Source: Isoetes taiwanensis (Eukaryota > Streptophyta > Lycopodiopsida > Isoetales > Isoetaceae). Taken from it: DNA of 64,000 nucleotides. The position numbers were made by a program, and so were the translations under genes. Location of the stretch: positions 23,080,942 through 23,144,941 of the forward strand of contig JAJEKV010000002.1 in NCBI GenBank assembly GCA_021234155.1, given 5' to 3'. Positions 51,076-60,839 of the stretch are shown one piece after another (position 1 is the first letter of the stretch; every line of letters starts with the position of its first letter). The notes beneath the pieces are model-generated. The model saw nothing but the letters and a program-made list of their open reading frames with translations, was not told where the DNA came from and made no database searches.

Positions 51076-51680
51076 GTGAGAACCCTTTTCTGTAAGTTTT
51101 TATATTCTTATACTGCTTGTTTATAGTTTTTTGCAATTCCTTTACTACTGTGCTGCTCCTATTATTTTTTTAGAGCCTCTTCATATACCCTGATACATTT
51201 TCCAGCCGACAAATCCTTACTCTCGCTTTGCAAACGCCTGTAGCAAAATGGCATCGAACGCTGTAGCTTCCTCCTCATCCAACTTATCTCCCAGGTATTT
51301 TTTTTCTTAATATTTTCTCATTTGTCTGCTGGTTCACTGCTTTCCTTTTGATTTGCTTTCTGTTTGTGCTTTCTTGTGTTTAGTTATTGTTTACTTGAAT
51401 ACCTTGTACATGCATCAGTGTTCTTAGATGCTAATAGTAGTGGCAAGCACCCGACTTAGGAATCCTGAGAGATAGGAAGAAAAGTATTGCATAACAGTAA
51501 GAGAACATCACCATAAACCATTCAGAAAAGAAAGTGCAAAACTGTCTATGATTCATAAAAGAACATAACTATGCATGAAATTGTTTTACAGAAACTTAAA
51601 ATAGGAATTGTCTTACAGATTGAAAATTTCACTCACAGCATATCCTCCTTTGCAGGAGAGGTGCAGAAGGGAACCCGGCT

Positions 51681-51878
51681 TTCTCGACTGGCGAGTCGGG
51701 AATCCCTCAACCAGCCAACAATCCAGAGTATACACTCCCTGTTCTCGCCTCGCGAGTCGAGTCGAGAATAAGGCCTGTACTTTCTGGAATTGAATGTCTC
51801 GACTCGCAAGGCGAGAACAGGGAGTGTACACTCTGGATTGTTGGCTGGTTGAGGGATTCCCGACTCGCCAGTCGAGAA
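51681..51878. repeat. Long hairpin: 70-bp inverted repeat
   Basis: Arms 51681-51750 and 51809-51878 match at 69 of 70 positions (one A/G difference) around a 58-bp spacer. Both ends carry diverged copies of the CTCGACTCGCGAG-type palindrome. Confidence 0.92.
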
Positions 51879-51964
51879 TGCACAGTTAGCCAATGCCTCT
51901 AACCTGCCGAGAACACCCACTAATCTCACACACACCAATGCTGGCTCTAGTGCATTCTACAGGT

Positions 51965-52871
51965 GCCTGCAGACAGTCTTAGCCACTCTCCTTCAAACTA
52001 TCTTGCTCGGATATTGCGAAGGGAAGTGGCTTTGACTGTCTGCAGGCCTCGGGGTTGAACCACAGGGTTATTTATTTGGCTCTCTGTCTGCATTCTCGAC
52101 TCGCGAGTCGAGAATGCCTTAACTAGCCAGCACTCCATGTGTACTATCTGGAGTTCTCGATGGGTAAGGCATTCTCGACTTGCGAGTTGAGAATGCAGAC
52201 AGGAAGCCAACACTTGCATTCTCGACTCGTAAGTCGAGAATCCCTTAGGCAGCCAATTCTCACGTTGTAGTCGCGATGGCCTCTACCCGGTCGAGGCCCA
52301 GTCTCCTTGAACCATCTTCGTCGAATATTATGAAGGGGATGGGCTCGGACCGGGTGGAGGCCTCTACAACTAACCACGAGGAAAACCCGCGAGCTGGCAA
52401 TGCGCATTCTCGGCCATGAAGTGAGAATGCCTTAATAAACCAGCACTCCATGTGTACTATGCGGGTTTCGATGGCTAAGGCATTCTCGACTTGCGGTCGA
52501 GAATGCGACAAAGTTAACGACTTGCATTCTCGACTTCGCAAAGTCGAGAATCCCTTACCCGACCAATTCTCTTGTGTATGGCCACGGTGGCCTCTACCCG
52601 GTCAAGAGCCACTCTCCTTCCGAACCATCTTTTGAGGAATATTGCGAAGGGAGGGGCTCCGGGCGAGTGAAAACACCTAACTTCTTCCGGGGAAAACCAC
52701 GAGAGCATTCTATGGCCGCGAAGTCGAGAATGCCTCTATCCTGTCGAGAGGACACATAGCAATGCCCGCTTCCGTGCATTCTCCAGGTGCCTGCAGACTG
52801 TCTGCGCCACTCTCCTTCGAATTATCTTGCTTGAATATTGCGAAGGGAAGTGGCCCTGACTGTCTGCAGGC
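51965..52871. repeat. Four hairpin units with a conserved loop
   Basis: Units at 51965-52047, 52278-52362, about 52589-52665 and 52789-52871 share a loop with CTCTCCTTC and GAATATTGCGAAGGGA-type words. Stems are GCCTGCAGAC(A/T)GTC in the first and last and GGCCTCTACCCGGTC in the two middle units. Stem arms pair at 12-15 positions, so stems differ while the loop is kept. Spacing is about 200-310 bp. Confidence 0.75.
52090..52117. repeat. 28-bp perfect palindrome (family member)
   Basis: GCATTCTCGACTCG and its exact inverse meet without a spacer. Related members, perfect or with a few changes, are at 52169-52196, 52218-52241, 52403-52430, 52480-52506, 52524-52551 and 52705-52733. Several are paired with a CTTAA or CCCTTA word on the right. 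Confidence 0.93.
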
Positions 52872-52949
52872 CTTTGGGTCTAAGCATTTGAACCGCATCT
52901 CCAGGGCCTTAGACCTAGTCTGATCTATACCCAACTAGTATGCCTAACA

Positions 52950-53760
52950 GATACTCGCACTGGATGGAGCCCTATGCTTCTAAAATGAAGGGGAAACATT
53001 CCAAGAAAAAATACACCTAAAACTGTTCGTTAGTTGCTGCCGAACATTCCATGACCAGAACACGGAACTGTTCACGTTTACCTCCGATCCATTGTTTCCT
53101 TGCCGAGGATCTCTCAACCCAGAGAGTAATTCACCTCTCGAAGCTGAGAAATGCTCGACAAGGAAACAATAAATCCGTCGAGCTTATGAGCAGTTCCATG
53201 ATCTAAACACAGACGGCATGTTCTACACACAAAATAACACAGGCATCTCTGAAACTCACCTCTTCACGCAGTAATTCCTTGGGCCATTGTATCACAGATC
53301 CCGCAGCCTCTCCGAGAGTCTTTGATTCTTATGTCGGTCTCATCAAGAGTGCATTCGCATCTAATACTTGTATCAATGTGATTCTCGTGTATCCCCCTTC
53401 CATGGCGCTGTAGTGTAGAGTTCCCCTGTATGGCAGCTCCTCTCCGCTTGCTACCTTAGCTCCGTGCTCATCGATCAAATCAATTACTTGCAATAAGACG
53501 CGCGGTTAGAAAAAAGACACAGAGCAAGGCGCTGTGAGGAGCCTACCACGTCGTGGCGCCATTCCGAAAGTCGCTTACAGTCGATGCTCGCCTCCCAACT
53601 CAATGTCGCCAATGCCGTTGTGAAGATAAGCTACACTGCGCTCACTAAGTCCCTGGATGTGATTCAATTTCGAAATGGTGTTTGGGCGGGCTAAAGCCGA
53701 CCGTGCTGTACCCTTAGCCCGTTTTTTTTCTTAAATGAATGTATGTCCTTAAATTCGAAT
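52950..53760. other. Region with further inverted words, no recognised gene
   Basis: ATTGTTTCCTTG near 53090 has its exact inverse CAAGGAAACAAT near 53159. CTTAAATTC and its inverse form an 18-bp perfect palindrome at 53748-53765. I see no coding stretch that I can support before 53850. Confidence 0.5.
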
Positions 53761-55157
53761 TTAAGAACACGCCCGACCTTTTTTACGTGCAGTCCTTAAA
53801 CCTCCAAGGCACGGAAGAGGCTTAATTTACAGGGGAGTTCGAGCAGGAAGAAAATGCGGGGGCATACAGACATGACGACTCCGACCAAGAAGCGAGGCGC
53901 CGGAGCGGATGATGATTCTAGCGGTAGCAAGAGAAAAACGTCAGGCGCTCCAGGTGAGCTCTGAGGTTTTTCTTTGGTCGGAATACGTTTACTGATCCAT
54001 CCCTTGGTCTTGCAGCATTCACTGTCGGAGTCGCTAGTGATCACTGCCCGAACTCCGTTCTTTGTCATCGAGGGATTGGAGACAGAGCTTCTTGACACAC
54101 CAACAGATTCTTGGTGGTATGTCGAGGTATCAACAAGTGGAAAGGAGAAAGATCTGTTTCTCCACCAAAGGGATAAGAAGAGCTCCGGGGACAATACAAG
54201 AAGGTCGGTGTTGTGATCTCCGTCTCTGCGCCAGATTCGAAGCATCTAACAATGTATATGGAAGACTGCCAGAAGGGTAAGTTCTACCACACGAAGAAAT
54301 TATCAGTATCAAATTATTCTCACTCTTCAATGAGCAAGTCGAAGGGCACCGACAAAAGGCCGGCACCTTTAAATTGTCAGAACCTTGGGTGGAAGGATCT
54401 GGAAGGGATGAAGGAAGTCGGAACCCTAACATCCAGGGAGCTTGGAATGGAGATTTCCAGAGCGAGGGAAAAACTCTTCAACACGGGGAGCTTCACGTCC
54501 AGTGTGCTGAAGACTCTACAACACTCGTCAATTACAAGGGAAGTTGTGCTTCACAAAGAAAAAACTCCGGACAGGAATCCAGATGGAGCAGATGACACCA
54601 CACGGGAGGAATCAGATGATGAAGCAGACGAAGATATGGTCGACTCCCCATTAATGGATCCAGATGAGCAGATCAGGATTTCACAGAGAGGGGCACAGAA
54701 AATGGAGCGGCTGGCTCAGTATTATCCGTTGGGAATATCACACAAGCTGCTGCTGGACATCAGACGCCTGAAGGTTTGCACGAGAGATGCCGTCTTGTTC
54801 AACCACAGGGAATTTAATCCAGCACACATGCCGGAGATTCTGAACCTGATGGTGCGACATCCTGTTGCAGATCCAATGCCTGCGGATGTCAAACCTTTTA
54901 GCAGATCGACCGGTGAGTTGTTGAGCTGGAAGTCTGAGGAAGACCTGAAGGAAAAGACATCCGGTTCTGGGTTGTAGACGGCCAGCATTCAGTGAGGGCA
55001 GCGCAAGTATTGCAGACGGAGAAGGAGGTGCCGCAAAGGATCAAGAATAGATATGCCAAGCGAGAGTGCAGAGTTCTTTCAGCGGAGACGCCAGCAACGG
55101 AGCTGGCCAGCATTAGCCACTGCCAGAACATAATAGCAGCGAGTGCCAACTACATAA

Positions 55158-55979
55158 GGTAAATAACTGTCTCTGATTCGGCGGTTTCTCGACTCGCGAG
55201 TCGAGAAAGCCCTAGCATCCTAACATTTCCCAATTTTCACTGGGGTTTCTCGACTCGCGAGTCGAGAAAGCCTGGGGAACACAGAAAATCAAAGGATGCG
55301 GAGCTTTCTCGACCCAGAGAAGTAAAAGAAAATTAAACATTCGAGGGACTTTCTCGACTCGCGAGTCGAGAAATCCAGGGGCGGTAAAGAGCATTCGAGA
55401 TTAATGGCCGACGAGTGAAAGCATCGAGCCTTCCCATCCTTTCTTCCCCCGCCTCTTCGGGCAATGTCGCTTAGTTTCTATTCTAAGTTGCATCGTTCGA
55501 AGAGGCGCGACAAGGAAGGATTTGGGAATGAGCGGTGCTTTCACTCTAGCCTTCACTCTCGTACTATGTTCTCTCCTCTCCCGAGGGTATTCTCGACTCG
55601 CGAGTCGAGAAAGTCCCTTGAATCTTCTCCTTACTTGTGCTCCTCTCACTTTCTCGACCCCAGGGTAATACATAGAACATTGGAGATTAATGGCTGAGGA
55701 GCAAAAGCATCGAGCCTTCCCAATCTTTCTTTCCCCGTCTCTTCGGGCAATGTCGCTTAGTTTATATCCTAAGTTGCATCGTTCGAAGAGGCGTGAAAGC
55801 AAAGATTTTGGAATGCGCGATGCTTTCTCTCTGGCATGAACTCTCCTATGTTTTCTTCTTTCCTGTGGATATTCTCGACTCGCGAGTCGAGAAACCCCCT
55901 GCATCCTCCTATTTAGTGTTTACTTCGGGTATTAGTAGATACTTTCATGCTCTAACATTGGGACATTTACTGAATGCAG
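55158..55979 (+). other. Large intron carrying five perfect palindromes
   Basis: Donor AG|GTAAAT at 55158 and acceptor TGCAG at about 55979 join codons that keep one frame (ANYI to PYPDQ). Inside are palindromes built from TTTCTCGACTCG or TTCTCGACTCG and the exact inverse, at 55185-55208, 55246-55269, 55350-55373, 55590-55611 and 55872-55893. A half-site lies at 55305. None of these five has a mismatch in its 22-bp core. Confidence 0.72.
55398..55835. repeat. Duplicated fold-back unit of about 155 bp
   Basis: 55398-55553 and 55683-55835 share AGATTAATGGC, AAGCATCGAGCCTTCCCA, TCTTCGGGCAATGTCGCTTA and AAGTTGCATCGTTCGAAGAG. Each folds back on itself: the CATCGAGCCTTCCCA side pairs with a TGGGAATG-to-GGTGCTTTC side, and CGCCTCTTCG with CGAAGAGGCG. 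They look like two copies of one hairpin-forming element inside the intron. Confidence 0.75.
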
Positions 55980-57235
55980 CCCGTATCCTGACCAGATCAT
56001 ACACGCTCGGCAACAGTGGAAAGCATTGGGTTGTCCTCAGCGTCCTAAAGGAAACAGGGCTCCCTCGGATAAGTGGAAGACCTTTGAGAAACTCTGCAGA
56101 TATGTTCTGCTGGAAGTCCAGGAAGATGATGAGGGAGAGGATGAAGAGGAGAAGAAGAAGAGAACACCAAGAAAGGGCAGGGAGTCTCTCTCAGACCAAT
56201 ATGACCTCATTCTTAGCACTGAGGCGGTCTGGGAGAAATGGACTGAGATATGGGCTCAATGGACAAGAGGCAAGCTGAAGGACAGTAATGGAGAATTCCC
56301 ATGCAGGCCGGACCCAAAGTTGTTCGACAGGCAATTTATGAAAAGGATACAGGGCCTGACCGACAAGGAAATGCTTGATCTAGGCGTAGAATCTCGGATG
56401 GAACAATCCCGCTAAGGAAGAGTAGAAGCTCAAAAAAAATGCGGGGACATAAAGGATTATGCCACGCCCCTAAAGAGGCGGCGTGCGTTGGAAGAAGGCA
56501 TCACGGAGTTCTGCAATGTTGCTTCCAATGAATACCATGACTTTGATTATTACAAGGAAAAGGCTGCCCTTGATGAGGAAGACATGAAAGAGTTGAACCG
56601 TCTATGTCAACCCTACATCAACACCAAGCTAAAGCGTAACGTCAAAACCCTTCCCTTCCCTGAACGTGCTATGGCAATTCTGAAGAGGAAGCTTGGATTC
56701 GGGGTGGTCTCATTTGAGACCGATGATAGCTCCCCTCCATTCCTGGTAACCTTGGGACACAAGGGATTTGGTGGTCTGGAACTGGCACCTGGGCCCGTGG
56801 CACTATTTGCCATCAATATGATCCGAGACCCCACCCTTTTTTATGACAAAGCTGACATAGAGCAGTGGTACAAAACGTGTCTGGACATGACCGAGCTGGA
56901 TACTTTCAGTTTCCTTGTCTTTTGCATGACGGCCAATCAGACAACTGTTGTCTCCCAATGGGCAGCTGATATTAACTTCACCAAGGGTAAAAGCATGAAA
57001 GGGTGTCTATAAATGTAGCCCTTTTTGTACATATACATATGTACCGAATGCACATTTTTGGAATAACTGTCATCATGACCAGCTAGTAACTGCCATGATT
57101 AATGGCTATCCACTACTCTGAACCCGCAATTATCGGATTTTGAAATTCTTTCCCAAATTCTTTCTTGGTTTTGCCTCTCGTTCACTATCCACCGCCTTCT
57201 CTGCTTGGATTCGATCCATTAATTCTTCATCTAGC

Positions 57236-57775
57236 TATGGCCCCAAAACGCCCCGGATGAGTGCTTGCTCATCACCACAGCCCAAGCAAGATGCCGGTTC
57301 CCAAGGAAGTGGAATTTTACCTCAAGGAGTTTACGTTTGGGTTACGAGGTGATCCAAGCCAAAGACCTCCGTGAGAAACATGCGAGAGGCCCACATACCC
57401 AACCTAGAGATGGTTATGAAGCGAGGTATGGGGTGAAGCTCCAAAAAGCAGACGAGGATTCAAGGAAGGAGAATCTTAAGCATGGAAAGATGATTTTTTT
57501 AAATATTATGAATTGGTTTATGGCAAGAAGCAAGGTTACAAACCATTATATTTCAACCTATTTTGCCGAGCATTTGCTCTTCACTTGAAGGGACGGCTTG
57601 TTGATTGGATGGGCGTGGCTAGGACCGCCAAAGATCTTGCCAAAACCCTCGATTCAGGCGTTCTGAGAGGACCCTACAACGGTAAATCCTCAACTATCAA
57701 AGCGGGACATCGTATTGCGGTGAGAATATTAGAGCCACGGCTTATTCTAGATCAGATGTTGACACAATAAAGATT
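57236..57775 (+). pseudogene. Element B ORF1
   Basis: Starting near ATGGCCCCAAAACGCC (57236), the reading passes through three frames: VEFYLKEFTFGLRGDPS, then DGYEARYGVKLQKADEDSRK, then FFKYYELVYGKKQGYKPLYF and LKGRLVDWMGVARTAKDLAK. The order and spacing match element A ORF1 (FFKWYEFALVGKMY; LKGEW). Small indels cause the frame changes. The protein family is unknown to me. Confidence 0.55.
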
Positions 57776-58460
57776 ACTTAAGCATGGGTTGGAGGAGAAA
57801 ACTAACCTATTGAATGAAGTAGAAGCTTTGGAAGAAAAAAAGGAGGGATGCATTGAAGGTCATCGGCCCGGATTGAGGGTAGAAAGGATATGCTATCAGA
57901 AGATCTCGGCAGCCAGATCGCCGAGAAAATAGATGAGACAAAACAGGGAATTTGACAAATTGTCCCGGGATCCCTTTGGAAATCTTTGTTATGTTGGTGT
58001 TGAAGTACAAGTTGGAAGACTTGGTTATGAGTAGACATGATAAAGAACAACACTCTTCTAAGCTAGAAATTGGTTTGCGAGGGAAGCAACTAAAGACATT
58101 GAAAGGCATGAAATCTCAATTGAACAAGCAAAGGAAAAACTTAATTGCATTGAATTGGTTCGGGAAAGGCATTCTGATTTTGGATTTCATGGGAGAGCGG
58201 GACCTATTGTTACGCACCCGAGGCCCCTACCCTGTAGGAGCTACTTCTATAGAGCGATTCATCACATTGGTTCATGTACTGTTGTGGCCAAGGCTTTGGC
58301 AAAAGCGGTTTGTTCTTTACTAGCTCCATGCGAGAGATGCTTATTGCCTCTTACGCTTGTGTTATCCGGGTCCATGAAAGACGCAATTGCATAAAAGGTT
58401 GCATCGGGATGAGGGCATTCGAATTCACTTGGTTTCCCGCTTTGTGAAAGGTATGCATTG
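57776..58460 (+). pseudogene. Element B coiled-coil region
   Basis: Readable pieces include EEKTNLLNEVEALEEKKEG, a charged helical stretch, and KLEIGLRGKQLKTLKGMKSQ. Stops and frame changes are frequent. It occupies the place of the coiled coil in element A (37490-38105). Confidence 0.4.
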
Positions 58461-58499
58461 CTCTCAACTAATTTAAACTTATATTTCTCTTCATTCATA

Positions 58500-58990
58500 T
58501 TTGTTATTGTAATGTCGCATAGTTCTACATGTATGGCTTTCGGTGCATTGCTATTCCTTGTACATGTATAACTTTTTTAGTGTACATCATCAGAAGAGAG
58601 GTACATAGGCATATATTTGCTTGTTTATTGATGCTTTTATTTTTGAGCTTGGACTGCAGGTTGTATCGGAGTTGTACATGTCTCTAATGGAGTCTACATC
58701 TGCAAATAGATGTACATGCATTTATCTTTAGAGTGCATCGTAGATGGATTCATAAGTATGTGCATTTTTACATATATGTGCTTTTTTTGGCATAGATCTA
58801 CATTCCCTAACGGATACACAGGTACATCCGGTACATCGGTGTACATCCGGGTACATTGATGTACCTTTATGTACATTGAGGAACATGTACATGTACATTT
58901 GGCTATAGTTAAATGTAGTTACTTACATTTGGTACATTCTATGTACATGAAATGTACATGCTTGGCGAGGATGTACCATATATTTCTCAT
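58500..58990. repeat. GTACAT-rich stretch
   Basis: More than fifteen GTACAT words occur in about 460 bp, many as TGTACAT or in palindromic GTACATGTAC form. Similar clusters lie in element B at 62690-62770 (a hairpin of ATGTACATAAGATGTAC words) and in element A at 38200-38720 and 44400-44900. All are in intron-like or untranslated parts. Confidence 0.8.
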
Positions 58991-59039
58991 TAGTTTACGT
59001 TTTCATGTTCTTTTATGTCTATTGAAATTTAGATCATTT

Positions 59040-59900
59040 GTTTGTTTTGCGGTGATGAGGCCGTTTCCTATCGAAGCGACTTTAATGGCTGATGTTCTTG
59101 AGCCATCTGCATCGACTCTCTTCTGACAGATTTTCTTGAGCATAATAAGCGGACCGAATCTGTAGACCCTCTACCTTCAGCTCGGATCACCAATGACATT
59201 TTGATTGCCGTAATAGAACAACTGCAGGTGCACCTTTCGAACATGGCAAAGTGAAGTTGAGGAAATTGAGAGGATGGCACTTGAGAAAGCTAAAGCGGTG
59301 CGGTGCGAGAGCCTTCAATGGCGGGCACACAGAAAATCTTTCATCACCAAGTGCTAAATTAGTAATTGGAGAAGCTAAGAAAGATTCAAACACGTCTCGG
59401 CATCATCTGCGGGTCCCGCCACGGACACGTTACGGAAAAAGCTACAAAGGACACGATCCAGATTTTAACCCGTGGGAGATACCGGGGAAGAGGAAGGCGA
59501 GTTGGTAGTTGAGTCCACTCAAAGAGGAGGCAAAAGAATCTTTGGTGATGGCACTCCAAAAGGAAAAAACAGGCAAAATCTCCGGCAAGAAAAAATGTCC
59601 TCGAAAAGAAAATCTCCGGGCAAAAAGTGCCACCACCACCTAGAAAGAGGTATGTCCAAGATGAACTAATTTTTGTTAAACATCTCGATTTATGGTAATT
59701 AACCACATTTTTTTTTGTACATAGGACCACGATCCACGCCGCGGAAGGAAGCCGATCCCGATCCTTCCGAAGTCGGGAAGGAAGAGGAAGAGGATCTACA
59801 AGCAAATATTGATGTGATAACAAATAAGGTGCGCGGAGTCCTCGGAAGATCTTTGAAAACGGTGATGAATTTACAAGGTGAGTAATATACAATTGATTAC
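59040..59900 (+). pseudogene. Element B charged region
   Basis: Discontinuous open pieces (RKLRGWHLRKLKRCG; KGKNRQNLRQEKMSSKRK; DPSEVGKEEEEDLQANID) lie between the coiled coil and the Ulp1-like domain, the position of the acidic/basic exons of element A. No domain is recognisable. Confidence 0.35.
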
Positions 59901-60179
59901 AATAGATATATTCTTTTGCTAATCTTTGTTGTTTCCTTTGTAGTTTAGTGAACCGTGAAAAGGTTGGTTCCATTCACTCCTTATAGGGATTTGTCCTCCT
60001 AAGCTGCACCCTCTATCTTTCAAAGTGATGTTGACGAAGTTCGGGCTGGAATTTGGACTTGACCTCTAAGATGGTAGATGTCTATGGGAGGTAGGCTAGC
60101 ATTCCAACATATTTATGTTATTTCATTCCCTAAGTCACTCATCTTATGTATTAATATGTAACTGGATTTTGTGTGCGGT

Positions 60180-60780
60180 ACCTTTGTAGCGATCTTCCAT
60201 CCGATTGGAAACACAAGTTTTTTACGGTTCGACCGGACACCTTCAATTTTGTGAATTCCCTCAAGAAGGGCAGGATGCACGAACACTAACATAAAGGAAG
60301 GGGTGGATGGCATTTTGATTGCAAGATGCCAATACATATTTGTTCCACGCAAGGCCCAAATGTGGCATTGGCAATACTTGTGCTTGCTGGTCCAATGAAA
60401 AGCTCTTTTCCATCTATAGCTAGCCCAAGTATCTGAGATCCCTCTCTGTCAAAGGCTATGTACCCGATGCTAAAGTGGTCCGGAAGTAAGTATGAGTTTT
60501 CATTTTGTTTTATGATTTGATTATTCTCATATTGCAATTTCTTATGCTTGATTTATTCTCACATTGCAATTTTGCGGGGTTTCATAAGCTTGTGATCAAT
60601 AACATGATGCTCGGATCCAACGGCTTTAAGCCATGGTAGGAAGAACTTTGATGCTCCCGTGTTTCGTCCTAAAATGCGAAACTAGTACCAAAGAACCCTT
60701 GCATGTACATTGTGGCTTACATGCACAAATTCATAGATGCCGTGGTTGATGCAATGCCAAGCTCCATTTTTGTAAGTAGA
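60180..60780 (+). pseudogene. Element B Ulp1-like protease relic
   Basis: SDLPSDWKHKFFTVRPDTFN, then DCKMPIHICSTQGPNVALAI, then LVPKNPCMYIVAYMHKFIDA align in order with the element A protease exons (SKWRDVFFFFPS; HAHHVLVIFVL; VPQQPDNVSCGLYVMAFMQ), and both end at a GT donor after the same residue. The catalytic His is replaced (NVALAI), and the Cys-Gly-Leu is only seen one frame over, so this copy is inactive. Confidence 0.55.
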
Positions 60781-60839
60781 ACATGTTATTTTCCTATTAG
60801 TTATTTGTTGGTATAGTCCTCTAATACTTGTGCACCATG

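Larger units (their letters stand above)
53868..56984 (+). pseudogene. Gene with a ParB/sulfiredoxin-like domain, disrupted and truncated by element B
   Basis: Exon 1 may be 53850-53960 (MRGHTDMTTPTKKRGAGADD, then CCAG|GTGAGC). Exon 2 from about 54017 reads in shifting frames to CQKGKFYHTKKL, then a long open frame to about 54940. Residues from 54770 (CTRDAVLFNHREFNPAHMPE; NLMVRHPVADPMP) lead, after one apparent 1-bp frameshift near 54955, into IRFWVVDGQHSVRAAQVLQ (54970-55030). This is the pattern of the ParB/Srx fold, in which DGxHR closes the nucleotide-binding site. The exon ends at AG|GTAAAT (55158). The next exon starts near 55980 (PYPDQIIHARQQWKALG), is broken by one TAA at 56413-56415, and runs to VVSQWAADINFTK where element B begins. 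Family size and function are unknown to me. Confidence 0.6.

Noticed and set aside
51681-55893. CRISPR-like array made by the repeated palindromes
   Set aside because: Spacing is irregular (40 to several hundred bp), the repeats are full palindromes, spacers are not of constant size and the context is a eukaryotic genome.
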